NCBI RefSeq assembly: GCF_002926165.1
Contig: NZ_MAGP01000100.1
Coordinates: 1-64,000 of the forward strand
Source of the DNA: Micromonospora chalcea
GTDB taxonomy: Bacteria; Actinomycetota; Actinomycetes; Mycobacteriales; Micromonosporaceae
Direction of reading: 5' to 3'
Length of the DNA stretch: 64,000 nt
Below the pieces are notes generated by a model. It saw only the letters and a program-made list of their open reading frames with translations, was not told the origin of the DNA and did not search any database. The position numbers and the translations under genes are program-made. Shown in pieces: positions 17,677 to 27,213 of the stretch (position 1 is the first letter of the stretch; each line of letters opens with the position of its first letter).

Positions 17677-20600
17677 TCAGCAGCGCACCGCCACCCGAGC
17701 GACCGCACGGTCCGCGGCCTCGGGTGGCAGGTCGCTCCGGCCGTCGACGTCCAACGCCAGCAGGCCCTGATCCAGACCGACGAGCAACGTTCCGTCGACA
17801 GTGCAGCACGTCAGCGCCGGGTGATAGACGGGGATGGTGTGCAGCGCCCGTCCGGTGGACGGGTCCCAGATCCGCACCGTCCGGTCCCGGCTGGTCGAGG
17901 CGAGCAGATCCCGCCCGCCGACCCGCACCAGGCTCAGCCCGGTTACGGCAGCCGTGTGGCCGGTGAACACGTCCACGGGCTCACCCCACTCGGCGTCCCA
18001 CAGACGGATCGTGTGGTCGGCGCTGGCCGACGCCAGCATCCGGCGACCCGCCACGACCAGGCCGCAGAGCGCGGTGACCGCGTCCTGATGTCCCTGCCGG
18101 GTCCAGACCGGCGTGTCACCACCGCCCCACAGCATCACCGTGCCGCTCTTGTCGGCCGAGGCGAGCGCCTCCACCTCGGGCCACCGAACCGTCGCGAGGG
18201 CCGTCACCCAGGCACGGGTGACGTGCCCGAGCAGGACCGCCCGCACGGTGCCGGTCTGCGGGTGCCAGAGCCGGATGGCCTGGTCGTCGCCGGCCGACGC
18301 GACGAGCGTCTCACCGCCGATGACGATCGGGCAGACCGCCGCCACCGGAGCGTGATGCTCGGTCATCTCCCCCACCAAGGCGCTGTGCCGCACACTCCAG
18401 GTTCCGACCGTGTTGTCGTCCTGGGCGGTGACGAGCAGCGGCTCCTCGACGTCGGCGACCGCGCACATCGCGTTCACCGGCCCGCCGGGTGTCGGGATCT
18501 CCCGCAGCCGCTCGCCCGTGGCGGCGTCCCAGATCCGCACCCGGCCGTCGGCACCGCCGGAGGCGACCAGGCCCGGTCGCTCGTCAGGGACCGCGCAGAG
18601 GCTGTGCACGGGCCCGAGCCGGTCCCGCTCGGCGACCGTGTCGGGTCGGCCGCCGGCCGGGTCCCACAGCCGCACGGTGCCGTCGTCACCCGCCGTCGCC
18701 AGCATCCGGTCCTTCGCCGTACGCAGCTCGCAGACCGCACGGATCCAGCTCGCGTGCCCCCGCAGGCTCGGCCGGCTCGTCCACGTCGGCACGTCCCAGA
18801 CCCGGATGAGCCCGTCCTCACCCGTCGACACGAGCAGACAGCCCTCGTCGACCTCGACCGTGCACAGATCCGTGACCGGTCCACCGGTGGCAAGGACGTG
18901 GACGCATTCGCCGCTCTGCGGGTCCCAGAGCCGGACCGTGCCGTCGTAGCCGGCCGAGGCGAGCAACGTGCCACCCGGCGCTCGAACGGCGTAGAGCGTG
19001 GTCACCCAGCCGACATGTCCGGTGAGGGTCAGCGTCGGGCGCGTGTCGGCCGTCGGCTCCCAGACCCGGACCACGCCGTCGAAGCCGGTGGAGGCGAGCA
19101 GGTGCCGGCCGTCCGACGGGACGTACGTCACGGCCGTCACCCAGCCCGAGTGTCCGGTCAACGCGTAGCGCTGCGTCCCGGTCACCGGATCCCAGATCCG
19201 GACCGTCCGGTCGTCGCCGGCCGAGGCGAGCAGGTCGCCGTCCGGCAGTGGAATGACGCAGATGTTGCGGACCCAGTCGTCGTGCCCGCTCAGTTCGTGC
19301 CGACGCTGGCCGGTCCGGGGATCCCACAGGCCGACGGTCCCGTCGTGGCTGGCGGTGGCGATCAGCGTCTCGCCGCCGCCGGTACGGACAGCGCACAGCC
19401 CGCGGATCGTGTCGTTGTGACACGGGAAGACTCCCACGGCCTGGTTGGTCATCGGGTCCCAGAGCCGGACCGTGCCGTCGTCACCGGCGGAGGCGAGCAA
19501 CCACCGATCGTCCAGCTCGACGGCCGCCACGTCGTAGACGGCCTGCGAGTGCCCGTCCAGCACGCTGCGCTCCTGCCGGGGCGGGGTGTGCGCCCAGCGC
19601 GCGCGGTACGGCGCGCCGTCGGCCTCGATCCCGCTGCCCAGTCCGTCGAGCCGGTCGACGACCGAGAAGAGGGCGGCGCGCTCGGCCGGTGCCGCCGCGA
19701 CCGCGAGCGGCGTCCGGTGCAGCAGCCGCACCCGTGATCGGGACAGCGGCTCCAGCGGTCTCTCCATGTCGACGACCGAGAGCAACCGCTCCAGGTGCGC
19801 GTGCAGGAGGTAGCCCTCGTCGGCGAGGAGCCGCTCCACGAGCCCGGCGCGGGAGGCGTGCTGGGGCAGGGAGCGCCGTAGGTAGTCGGGCACCGAGGCC
19901 CATCCCACCTCGGCCGCCAGGTCCGCCCAGGCGGCGACCAGCCGTCGCTGGTCGTCCCGGCGTGACGCGCCGTCCAACAACGCGTCGTTGAGGGCCTGGT
20001 GGAACAGGCGGTACGCGGGCCGGCTGCCGCCACCGGTCTCGACCAGGAAGTTCGCCGCCGACGTACGGGCGAACGCGAGGAGTTCGTCCTCGGTGACCGT
20101 GCCGCCGAGCGCGGTCACCGCGATCCGCCAGAGCGACAGCGGCAGACCCGGCGTCTCGGCGTACGCCAGGGCGGTGAGGGCGAGCCGGGCGGAGGCCGAG
20201 CCGGCAGCCGGCAGCCCGGCCAGATAGGAGTCGAGCGCATGGGCCACTGTCGCGCTGAACGACACCGACGCCGGGTCGACGGGCTCGATGTCGCGCAGCG
20301 CGTGTGCCCGTGCGACGAGACCGGCCACCAGGAAGTTTCCCTTCGCCAGCTCGGCGATCCGGCGCGCCAGCGGGACAGCCGCCGCCGAGTCGCTGTACGG
20401 GTTGCCCGGTCGTTCCGCGCCGAGCAGTCGCAGGGTCGCCAGGGCGTAGTTCACCAGATCGGCCCCGGCGAAGTACTCCGGTGTGTCCAGATCCACCAGC
20501 TCGACCGGATCACCGAAGCAGGCGATCAGGTCACCCCGGTCGTCGCCGCGCCGGGTGCCGACAACCACCCGCACGCCGTACCGGCCGCACTCCCGGGCCA

Positions 20601-21780
20601 GCGGCAGCAGGACGTCGTCGATGACCTGCCGGGCCTGACCGGGGTCGGCCGTCTCGTCCAGCGCATCGATGACGAGCGCGAAGCGAGCCGGACGCCGCGC
20701 CAGCCGGTCCCGCACGGCCGGCATCAGATCGGCCGGCGCACCGGGCAGGTCGACGGCGGCCGCCCGGGCGATCTCGAGCGCCACCTCCAGCGCGGTCTTG
20801 CCCTTGGCGTGCACGGCGCAGGACACCGAGCCGACAGTGGCCCGTACGGCGGTGTCGCCGCCCGGCAGGCTGTCCCGGATCTGCTGGTCGGCCGTGGTCA
20901 CCACGCGGCCCAGGACGGCGGACTTGCCGACGCCTGGCGAACCCGTGACGATCAGCGGCCGGGTGGCGGGCGCCTTCCCGTCGATGAAGTCGACGATCCG
21001 CCGGAGCGCGGCCGTACGACCCCGGAACCGCGCGCCGCCCTCGGTGTCCACGGCGACGCCCCGCGCCCGGGGCAGCCAGTGCCGGCCGGCCTCACCGTCG
21101 GTGCTCAACGTCCACCCCCAGGCCGATAGCGCGGCGTCGTCGGCGTCCTCGACCCGCCAGGCCGACAACGCGCCCAACGTCATCGCCGGCACCTGCTCGT
21201 CGACGTGGTGCAGCGTCACCGCCTGCCCCTTGCCCTTGCCGTCGGCCGTGACGACGACGCCGACCACCGCCTGGTACTCCGGGGACCACAACGCGCCCCC
21301 GCTGAACCCCTTGCTGAGCGGCCCGGCAGCGCCGCTGTCGATGGTGACGCGGCCGTACCCGCCGTCTTCGACGACGGAACCGGTCGCCTGCAGGCCGCCG
21401 ACCACCCCGGCCGGGAAGCCGTACGCCCAGAAGGGGCGGTCGAGCAGCGGCTTGGGGGCGAGGCAGCGCAGCCGCGCCGGGGTGACGGTCGCCGGCACCG
21501 GCTCGACGAGTTCGAGCACCACCACGTCGACGTGCGCCGCCGGCATGCCGTCGTGCCGGCACCGGCGGACCTTGCGCCGGTCGAAGTAGGCGACCTTGGG
21601 CGCGCGCGGGAAGGCGACAGTGAGATCGGGGCGGAGGGTGCCGTCGGCGGCGAACGCCACGTGGTGGCAGGTGAGCACCAGGTTGGCGGCGATGACGATG
21701 CCGGTGCCGAGTGCCGTGTGCGGGTCCGCCTCACGGTGCAGGGCAACCGCCCACGCGCTCTCGTCCGGGGCCGTTGTCAC
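17677..21780 (-). CDS. Trypsin-like protease-STAND NTPase-WD40 protein
   Basis: 1367 residues from a GTG at 21780. Residues 1-230 form a trypsin-fold protease with an intact triad H40 (TCHHV), D85 (HVDVVVLE) and S160 (GFSGG). The STAND/NACHT-like NTPase follows, with Walker A GSPGVGKS at 280-287 and Walker B ALVIDALDE around 368-376, then helical winged regions to about 735. The C-terminus has 13 clear WD40 repeats plus a degenerate fourteenth, enough for two seven-bladed propellers, probably the ligand sensor. No signal peptide; acts in the cytoplasm. The family logic is sensing by the propellers, NTP-driven oligomerisation and protease activation; it is followed upstream by a Trypco1-like partner. 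Such STAND-protease proteins are placed among prokaryotic conflict and multicellularity systems; the trigger here is unknown. Confidence 0.9.
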   Translation of the reverse strand: MTTAPDESAWAVALHREADPHTALGTGIVIAANLVLTCHHVAFAADGTLRPDLTVAFPRAPKVAYFDRRKVRRCRHDGMPAAHVDVVVLELVEPVPATVTPARLRCLAPKPLLDRPFWAYGFPAGVVGGLQATGSVVEDGGYGRVTIDSGAAGPLSKGFSGGALWSPEYQAVVGVVVTADGKGKGQAVTLHHVDEQVPAMTLGALSAWRVEDADDAALSAWGWTLSTDGEAGRHWLPRARGVAVDTEGGARFRGRTAALRRIVDFIDGKAPATRPLIVTGSPGVGKSAVLGRVVTTADQQIRDSLPGGDTAVRATVGSVSCAVHAKGKTALEVALEIARAAAVDLPGAPADLMPAVRDRLARRPARFALVIDALDETADPGQARQVIDDVLLPLARECGRYGVRVVVGTRRGDDRGDLIACFGDPVELVDLDTPEYFAGADLVNYALATLRLLGAERPGNPYSDSAAAVPLARRIAELAKGNFLVAGLVARAHALRDIEPVDPASVSFSATVAHALDSYLAGLPAAGSASARLALTALAYAETPGLPLSLWRIAVTALGGTVTEDELLAFARTSAANFLVETGGGSRPAYRLFHQALNDALLDGASRRDDQRRLVAAWADLAAEVGWASVPDYLRRSLPQHASRAGLVERLLADEGYLLHAHLERLLSVVDMERPLEPLSRSRVRLLHRTPLAVAAAPAERAALFSVVDRLDGLGSGIEADGAPYRARWAHTPPRQERSVLDGHSQAVYDVAAVELDDRWLLASAGDDGTVRLWDPMTNQAVGVFPCHNDTIRGLCAVRTGGGETLIATASHDGTVGLWDPRTGQRRHELSGHDDWVRNICVIPLPDGDLLASAGDDRTVRIWDPVTGTQRYALTGHSGWVTAVTYVPSDGRHLLASTGFDGVVRVWEPTADTRPTLTLTGHVGWVTTLYAVRAPGGTLLASAGYDGTVRLWDPQSGECVHVLATGGPVTDLCTVEVDEGCLLVSTGEDGLIRVWDVPTWTSRPSLRGHASWIRAVCELRTAKDRMLATAGDDGTVRLWDPAGGRPDTVAERDRLGPVHSLCAVPDERPGLVASGGADGRVRIWDAATGERLREIPTPGGPVNAMCAVADVEEPLLVTAQDDNTVGTWSVRHSALVGEMTEHHAPVAAVCPIVIGGETLVASAGDDQAIRLWHPQTGTVRAVLLGHVTRAWVTALATVRWPEVEALASADKSGTVMLWGGGDTPVWTRQGHQDAVTALCGLVVAGRRMLASASADHTIRLWDAEWGEPVDVFTGHTAAVTGLSLVRVGGRDLLASTSRDRTVRIWDPSTGRALHTIPVYHPALTCCTVDGTLLVGLDQGLLALDVDGRSDLPPEAADRAVARVAVRC

Positions 21781-21795
21781 GGGCCGAGCCGTCCG

Positions 21796-22125
21796 TCAGC
21801 GCCGTGGACCGGCACCGCGATCGGTGGGGCCGTCCGGCTGCCAGGCGAGGGTGACCTCGAAGTTCGCCTCTCCGGTCGCCTTCGCCACCACCCAGCTCGC
21901 CGTGCCGGTGGCCTTGATCCCGAAGCGCACCTCCACCGCGTCGGGAGAGACGGTCTTGACCTGTTCCAGCAATTCCCGGGCGGCGGCGACCGCCGGTGCC
22001 GCGGATTCGCGTACCCAGCCGGCGACGTCGCCGAAGCCTGCGGGCTGGAAACCGGGTGTCGGCTCGACTTCGATCAAGGCAACCGTTTCGTCGTCGACCT
22101 GGTAGCGGACCACCTCAGACTGCAC
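21796..22125 (-). CDS. Trypco1-like (CU044_2847-type) partner of the protease-STAND protein
   Basis: 109 residues from GTG 22125, chosen since GGAGG sits five bases upstream; an ATG at 22284 would add 53 residues of low-quality sequence. The protein is compact and mixed alpha/beta: VVRYQVDDETVALIEVEP, a helix APAVAAARELLEQV, then VEVRFGIKATGTASWVVAKATGEANFEVTLAW. This matches the trypsin-co-occurring domain 1 pattern known beside trypsin-domain conflict proteins (family recalled, not searched). It ends 15 bases before the protease-STAND gene, so the two are co-transcribed and probably form a regulator or substrate pair. Confidence 0.8.
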   Translation of the reverse strand: MQSEVVRYQVDDETVALIEVEPTPGFQPAGFGDVAGWVRESAAPAVAAARELLEQVKTVSPDAVEVRFGIKATGTASWVVAKATGEANFEVTLAWQPDGPTDRGAGPRR

Positions 22126-22500
22126 GGTCACCTCCGTGACGTATTTCTGGAGAACAGGCAGGAGGGTTCGCGGCGGAGCAGAACTCCGGCCCTCTCGCCG
22201 GTCTGCCATGCTGCCCGCTGTCCTTGTCATTTCGCAATGGTCGGGTCGACCGACCGCGCCGAAGCCGCCGAACAGGCGTTTCAATCGAGGCGTCCACGCA
22301 GGACCGTTGGAGATCCACTACGCGGCCCTGTCGGCTTTCGTCAGCGAGATCGGTGACCTTGCGCGAGTCCGGCGCCGTCGGCAGAATCGGCCCGTGCGCC
22401 GGGGCCGTCCCCGTTGCCCACCTCGATCATGGCCACCCCTTCCGAGCCTTCGATCACACCGTCGACGCGGTGGGAGCTCGTGCCGCAGAGGAGCATCCGC
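22126..22500. other. Divergent intergenic region of the conflict locus
   Basis: 375 bases between two divergent operons and no credible gene. It holds GGTCG-GGTCGAC-CGACC (22239-22255), an imperfect dyad that might be an operator. Promoters for both directions must lie here but I could not assign boxes. Confidence 0.4.
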
Positions 22501-23163
22501 ATGCCGGAAAAGGAACTGACCCTCGTCGACCGGTGCATTCTTGTCACGCTGATGGTGAAGGCGGCACCTCTGCCGCAGGCTTACCTCAGAAATGTCGCCG
22601 GGATCGGTCTGAAGCCGGAGCACCGCCGTCGACTTGAAGCACTCGGCCTGATCGAGGTCACCGAGAAGCCGCGGATTGTTCTAGCTCTCACTGACGAAGG
22701 GTGGGAGCGGGCCACCGAGGAGTTGGGCGCAGAGCCGCCGAAGCGCGCAGGCACGGCGGGCGGAACGCTCTACGTGGCGCTCGACTTCCTGCGCCGGCTG
22801 ATCGACCATTCCGGGACCCGCGCCGACGACCTGTTCCGGATGCAGATCAACCGGGACGAGGTCGTCGCGCCGCCGCCGGTGGCGTCGTCGGCGTCCCCGG
22901 CCGCGGACGCGGTCACGCTGATCCGGCAGGCGTACCACGAGCTGGCCGCCAAGCCCGGCGACTACGTCATGCTGGCCGATCTTCGCGACGCCCTCTCCGA
23001 CCTGCCCCGCCCCGAGTTCGACGCCGCGCTCGTGACGCTCAACCGGGAGCGCGGCGTGCACCTGGTGCCCGAGTCCAACCAGAAGGTGCTGAAGCCGCAG
23101 GAGCGGGCGGCGGCGGTGACCATCGGCAACCAGGACAAGCATCTGGTCGCCATCTCGTCATGA
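22501..23163 (+). CDS. Two-winged-helix protein partnered with a dual ATPase
   Basis: 220 residues. The ATG at 22501 is preceded by GAGGAG; an ATG further upstream at 22414 lacks one. The N-terminus (about 1-75) looks like a winged helix (RCILVTLMVKAAPLPQAYLRNVAG ... GLIEVTEKPRIVLALTDEG), and the C-terminus (about 130-210) a second one (LRDALSDLPRPEFDAALVTLNRERGVHLV), with an Ala/Pro linker between. It may bind DNA or act as a scaffold. The stop overlaps the ATG of the following ATPase gene by four bases, so stoichiometric synthesis is likely. No closer family recognised. Confidence 0.7.
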   Translation: MPEKELTLVDRCILVTLMVKAAPLPQAYLRNVAGIGLKPEHRRRLEALGLIEVTEKPRIVLALTDEGWERATEELGAEPPKRAGTAGGTLYVALDFLRRLIDHSGTRADDLFRMQINRDEVVAPPPVASSASPAADAVTLIRQAYHELAAKPGDYVMLADLRDALSDLPRPEFDAALVTLNRERGVHLVPESNQKVLKPQERAAAVTIGNQDKHLVAISS

Positions 23164-26100
23164 TCGGTGACGAGCAACGCCGTGCCCTGGCGGCGCTGAG
23201 GTTCAACTGGGCTCCGACCCCGGACGACGTCTGGAAACCCACACCGTTCCACGTGGAGGGTCTGCACCACGACGTCGTCACGACGGTGCTGGACAGCTTC
23301 GCGGAGGCTCAGGCCAGCACCGACTCCAGTCCGGTGGGCGTGGCCATCCTCGGCCAGCGCGGCACCGGCAAGACCCACCTCATCGGCACGGTCCGCCAGC
23401 AGGTGCAGGGACGCGGCGGCTTCTTCTTCCTGGTCGAACTGCTCGAAGCCCGGACGTTCTGGCAACGCACCGCGATCTCGATGCTGGAGGGCCTGGTCCG
23501 TCCGATGCCGGACGAGACGACCCAGCTACGGGCGTTCCTGCGCCGGCTGGCCGACGCGGTGGGTGCGCCCCGGACGGTACGGCGCGCGGTCGCCGGTGAG
23601 ACCGAACTCAGCCGTCCGGCGCTCGACGCCTTCGTCGACCTGATCCGCAAGAAGGACCGGCAGATCGGCACGGAGTGCCAGGACACCGCGCGGGCCCTGG
23701 TGCTCTACGCGGCCGAGCAGTCAGCCGTGCAGGACATCGGCTACGACTTCCTCTCCTCGATGGACGAGGAGGAGCCCGGCCAACGGGCCGGGTGGGGGCT
23801 GCGGCGCAATCGTCGTGCGCCCCAGGAGGTGGTCCGGGACATCTCCCGGCTGCTCGCCGTCGTCGGCCCGACCGTGATCGCGGTGGACCAGATCGACCTG
23901 ATGATCGCCCAGTCCGTGAAGGCCACGAACCAGGACGCCCGGGGCGAGGCCGACTGGCAGACCTCGCTCCTGCTCGAACAGGTCGCCAGCGGTCTGATGG
24001 CGCTGCGCGAGACCACTCGCCGGACGCTGTCCGTCGTCTCGTGCCTGCCGCACACCTGGTACAGCATCCGGCAGCAGGCGACGGACACCGTCCAGGACCG
24101 GTTCCGGGAGGCCGCCCCGCTCAAGGAGATCCCCTCCGTCGAGGTGGGCCGCGAGCTGGTCGAGAAGCGGTTCGCGGTGCTTTTCGAGGGACTCGGGTTC
24201 ACCCCGCCGCACCCCACCTGGCCGGTCCACCCGGACGCGTTCCAGGAGGTTGTCGGCTTCACCCCTCGTGAGCTGCTACGGCGGATCGACACGCACGTCC
24301 GGGCCTGCCTGGCCGACGGCGAGGCGCGGGAACTGCGGCACCTGCTGCACACGAGCGGCGAGCGCGTCGCCGGGGATATCGCGCCCGCCACGGTCACCGG
24401 GCCGCCACCGGAGAGCCGGACGAACGGATTCGGCAAGCTCGACGCCCGGTACGCGGAGCTGGTCGCCGCCGCCGACACCGCCCTGTCCCCGCAGACGGAG
24501 GACGCCCGCGTCCCGCGCCTGCTCGAAGCCGGCCTGACCGCGTGGATCGCCGCGCAGGGCGCGGCAGTCGACGCGTTCAGCCTCGACCCGATCCCCGCCG
24601 GAACCAAGCCGGCGCTGCACGCCCGGCTACGGCACAGCCTGAGCGAGGACAGCGAGGACGAGGAGCACTGGTCGTTCCGGGCGATCTCCGCGCCGCACCA
24701 CATCGCCGTGCTCAACCGGATCCGCAACGCGATCACGACCGCCGGACTCACCGAGGGGGTCGCCAAACGACGGCTCTTCCTGCTGCGCAGCGCGGAGTGG
24801 TCGGCCGGTGCCCGTACCCGTGAGGTGCTTGACGCGTTCGAGCGGGCCGGCGGTCGGCGGCTTCCCCTGGACGCGCCGGACGTCGCCCGGCTGGCCGCGC
24901 TCGAACAACTCATCCAGGACTACGGGCGGGAGACGCTGCGGCCCTGGTTCGCCGATCGCCGGCCGGCGTCCCACATCACCTGCCTACGGGAGGCACTGGG
25001 CGACTGGCCGGGTGCGCCGGAAGCCGTCCGGACCGAGGAGCGGCCAGAGGAGGCGCCGGACCGACCCCCGGTCGGGACGCCACCGCCGGTCACCGCTGCA
25101 CCGCGCTCCGCCGGTCCCGTCCCGACGCCGCGCTCCGCCGGGCTCGACCCGGCGCCGCCGGTGGTCGCTCCCCTGCCACCGGTGGCGGGCATCGACCCGG
25201 AGCGGATGGAGATCGGCACTGTCACCGGGCGGCCCGAACCGGTCGGCCTCGACCTGGAAGCGCTGCGCCGGCACACAGTCATCTTCGCCGGCTCCGGTTC
25301 CGGCAAGACCGTACTGATCCGCCGCCTGGTCGAGGAGTGCGCCCTGCGCGGCGTGTCGGCCATCGTGCTCGACCCCAACAACGACCTGGCCCGGCTCGGC
25401 GAGACCTGGCCCGCCGCACCGCCGGGCTGGGGCGCGGACGACGCCCGCCGCGCGGCGGAATATCTGGCCGGCACCGACGTGGTCGTCTGGACGCCGGGAC
25501 GGCAGGCCGGTCGGCCGTTGAGCTTCCAGCCGTTGCCGGCCTTCGCCGACGTGCTCGACGACCCGGACGGGTTCACCTCGGCCGTCAACGCCGCCGTCGC
25601 CACGCTCGCCCCGCACGCCCGGGTGGACGGCGGCACCGACAAGGCCCGGCTCGGCCGGGCCGTGCTGCGCGAGGCGCTGATCGGCTACGCCCGCAGCGGC
25701 GCGAGTGACCTGCGTGAGTTCACCGACGTCCTCAACGATTTACCGGACGGGGTGAGTCAGCTCGACAGCGCGCCCAAGCTGGCCGCCGGCATGGCCCAGC
25801 TGCTCAAGGCCGCCCTGATCAACGATCCGCTCCTGGGCGGCGTCGGAACGCCTGTCGACCCGGGCGAGCTGCTCACCCCGCCCCCCGGTCGCCGCGCCCG
25901 GGTCTCGGTGATCAACCTCGCCGGGTTGCCCGAGGACAATCAGCGGCAGAGCTTCGTCAACCAGTTGCAGCTCGCCCTGTTCACCTGGATCAAGCGTCAT
26001 CCGGCCGGGGACCGGCCACTCGGTGGACTCTTCGTCATGGACGAGGCGCAGACGCTGGCCCCGTCCGGCGCCGTGACCGCCTGCACCCAGAGCACGCTCG

Positions 26101-26426
26101 CGCTGACCTCGCAGGCCCGCAAGTACGGGCTGGGGCTGGTCTTCGCCACCCAGGCGCCGAAGGCGTTGCACAACCAGATCCCCGGCAACGCCGCCACGCA
26201 GTTCTTCGGCCTGCTCACCGTGCCGGTGCAGATCGAGGCGGCCCGGGATGTGGCCAGGGCGAAGGGCACCGACGTCCCGGACATCGGCAAGCTGCGTACC
26301 GGCCAGTTCTACGCCGCGGTCGAGGGGGCCCGGTTCGTCAAGATGCAAGCTCCCATGTGCCTGACCTACCATCCCCGCAGCCCGCTGACCGCTGAGGAGA
26401 TCGTCCGGCTCGCGACGCTCAGGTGA
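23160..26426 (+). CDS. Dual ATPase: AAA-type module plus HerA/FtsK-like module
   Basis: 1088 residues, ATG overlapping the upstream stop. The first NTPase has Walker A GQRGTGKT (65-72) and Walker B VIAVDQIDLM (239-248), an Orc/AAA_16-like arrangement with a long helical region to about 620. After a Pro-rich linker (about 620-680) a second NTPase carries GSGSGKT (711-717) and Walker B VMDEAQ with D961/E962, like HerA/DUF87 DNA translocases; the motif region QARKYGLGLVFATQAPKALHNQIPGNA is typical. It likely forms a ring that moves or remodels DNA. The combination with a winged-helix partner beside a protease-STAND operon suggests a conflict/defence module, which is inference. Its stop overlaps the convergent ABC permease gene by eight bases. 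Confidence 0.8.
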   Translation: MIGDEQRRALAALRFNWAPTPDDVWKPTPFHVEGLHHDVVTTVLDSFAEAQASTDSSPVGVAILGQRGTGKTHLIGTVRQQVQGRGGFFFLVELLEARTFWQRTAISMLEGLVRPMPDETTQLRAFLRRLADAVGAPRTVRRAVAGETELSRPALDAFVDLIRKKDRQIGTECQDTARALVLYAAEQSAVQDIGYDFLSSMDEEEPGQRAGWGLRRNRRAPQEVVRDISRLLAVVGPTVIAVDQIDLMIAQSVKATNQDARGEADWQTSLLLEQVASGLMALRETTRRTLSVVSCLPHTWYSIRQQATDTVQDRFREAAPLKEIPSVEVGRELVEKRFAVLFEGLGFTPPHPTWPVHPDAFQEVVGFTPRELLRRIDTHVRACLADGEARELRHLLHTSGERVAGDIAPATVTGPPPESRTNGFGKLDARYAELVAAADTALSPQTEDARVPRLLEAGLTAWIAAQGAAVDAFSLDPIPAGTKPALHARLRHSLSEDSEDEEHWSFRAISAPHHIAVLNRIRNAITTAGLTEGVAKRRLFLLRSAEWSAGARTREVLDAFERAGGRRLPLDAPDVARLAALEQLIQDYGRETLRPWFADRRPASHITCLREALGDWPGAPEAVRTEERPEEAPDRPPVGTPPPVTAAPRSAGPVPTPRSAGLDPAPPVVAPLPPVAGIDPERMEIGTVTGRPEPVGLDLEALRRHTVIFAGSGSGKTVLIRRLVEECALRGVSAIVLDPNNDLARLGETWPAAPPGWGADDARRAAEYLAGTDVVVWTPGRQAGRPLSFQPLPAFADVLDDPDGFTSAVNAAVATLAPHARVDGGTDKARLGRAVLREALIGYARSGASDLREFTDVLNDLPDGVSQLDSAPKLAAGMAQLLKAALINDPLLGGVGTPVDPGELLTPPPGRRARVSVINLAGLPEDNQRQSFVNQLQLALFTWIKRHPAGDRPLGGLFVMDEAQTLAPSGAVTACTQSTLALTSQARKYGLGLVFATQAPKALHNQIPGNAATQFFGLLTVPVQIEAARDVARAKGTDVPDIGKLRTGQFYAAVEGARFVKMQAPMCLTYHPRSPLTAEEIVRLATLR

Positions 26427-27213
26427 TGTCGCGGCGCATCGGGACGACCACGGCGATCGCGGCTGCGGCGAGCGCGTACCCGGTCAGCAGCAGTGCGCCG
26501 GCCGCCGGCGGCAGGAGCGCGACGGCGTCGCTGCCGAGCTGCGCGGACATCGCGTCGGCGACGTACGTGAAGTCGGTGAGCGCGGCGGTGGCGCCGCCGG
26601 GCAGGAGCGGGTAGAGCGCGTTGACGCCGGGGATCATCATCAGTACGGGCTCGGCCAGGTACAGGTAACCGACCACGACGCACACGGCCGCGACCTGGTT
26701 ACGGAGCAGCGCGCCCACGCCGGTGCCGACGAGCAGGTACACCGCCATCGCGACGCCGATGCGGGCGAGCAACGCCAGCACCGTGGGAGCGGGCAGGCCC
26801 AGCGACACGCCACGCGCGGCGGCGACTGTGAAAAGGGCCGCCGCGGCGGCGACGGCGAGCACGAGGCCGTAGGCGAGGCCGACGATCGCGTGGGTGGCGA
26901 GTTTGGCGGCCAGCACCCGCCCTCGGCGCGGCGCGAACATGAACGTGACGGCGGCGGTGCCGTGCCGGTGCTCGGACGTGGCCGCGAGGGCGCCGGCGGC
27001 GGCCGGCACGAAGGCGGTGAAGCCGAGGATGCCGAGGATGGACCGCAGGCCCTCCTCGGTGTGCAGGCCGGGCATCGGCGGGTCGAAGTTCTCCGGCCCG
27101 ACGAGCGCCATGAGCCCGACCAGGCCGCCGCCCAGCGCGACGGCCGCGAGCAGCAGCCCGGTCCACATGCGGGTGGCCAGGACCCGGCGTAGTTCCGCTC
27201 TGATCAGGTTCAT
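26419..27213 (-). CDS. ABC-2 type transporter permease
   Basis: 264 residues, ATG overlapping the ATPase gene stop (ATGA). Six hydrophobic segments can be seen, starting with MWTGLLLAAVALGGGLVGLMAL, consistent with the ABC-2 membrane subunit of an export system. EHRHGTAAVTFMFAP between the second and third segments matches the family's cytoplasmic coupling region. It is the last gene of the operon regulator-PH-like-ATPase-permease, encoded leftward. Substrate unknown; such systems often export drugs or lantibiotic-like compounds. Confidence 0.88.
   Translation of the reverse strand: MNLIRAELRRVLATRMWTGLLLAAVALGGGLVGLMALVGPENFDPPMPGLHTEEGLRSILGILGFTAFVPAAAGALAATSEHRHGTAAVTFMFAPRRGRVLAAKLATHAIVGLAYGLVLAVAAAAALFTVAAARGVSLGLPAPTVLALLARIGVAMAVYLLVGTGVGALLRNQVAAVCVVVGYLYLAEPVLMMIPGVNALYPLLPGGATAALTDFTYVADAMSAQLGSDAVALLPPAAGALLLTGYALAAAAIAVVVPMRRDIT

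Noticed and set aside
17821-19737. A 638-residue open frame on the plus strand
   Set aside because: It lies antisense to the WD40 gene, has Arg/Gly/Pro-rich composition and no domain; a shadow of high-GC codon usage.
22126-22284. A longer form of the Trypco1-like protein from 22284
   Set aside because: The 53 extra residues lack similarity and a ribosome site; the GTG at 22125 has GGAGG upstream.
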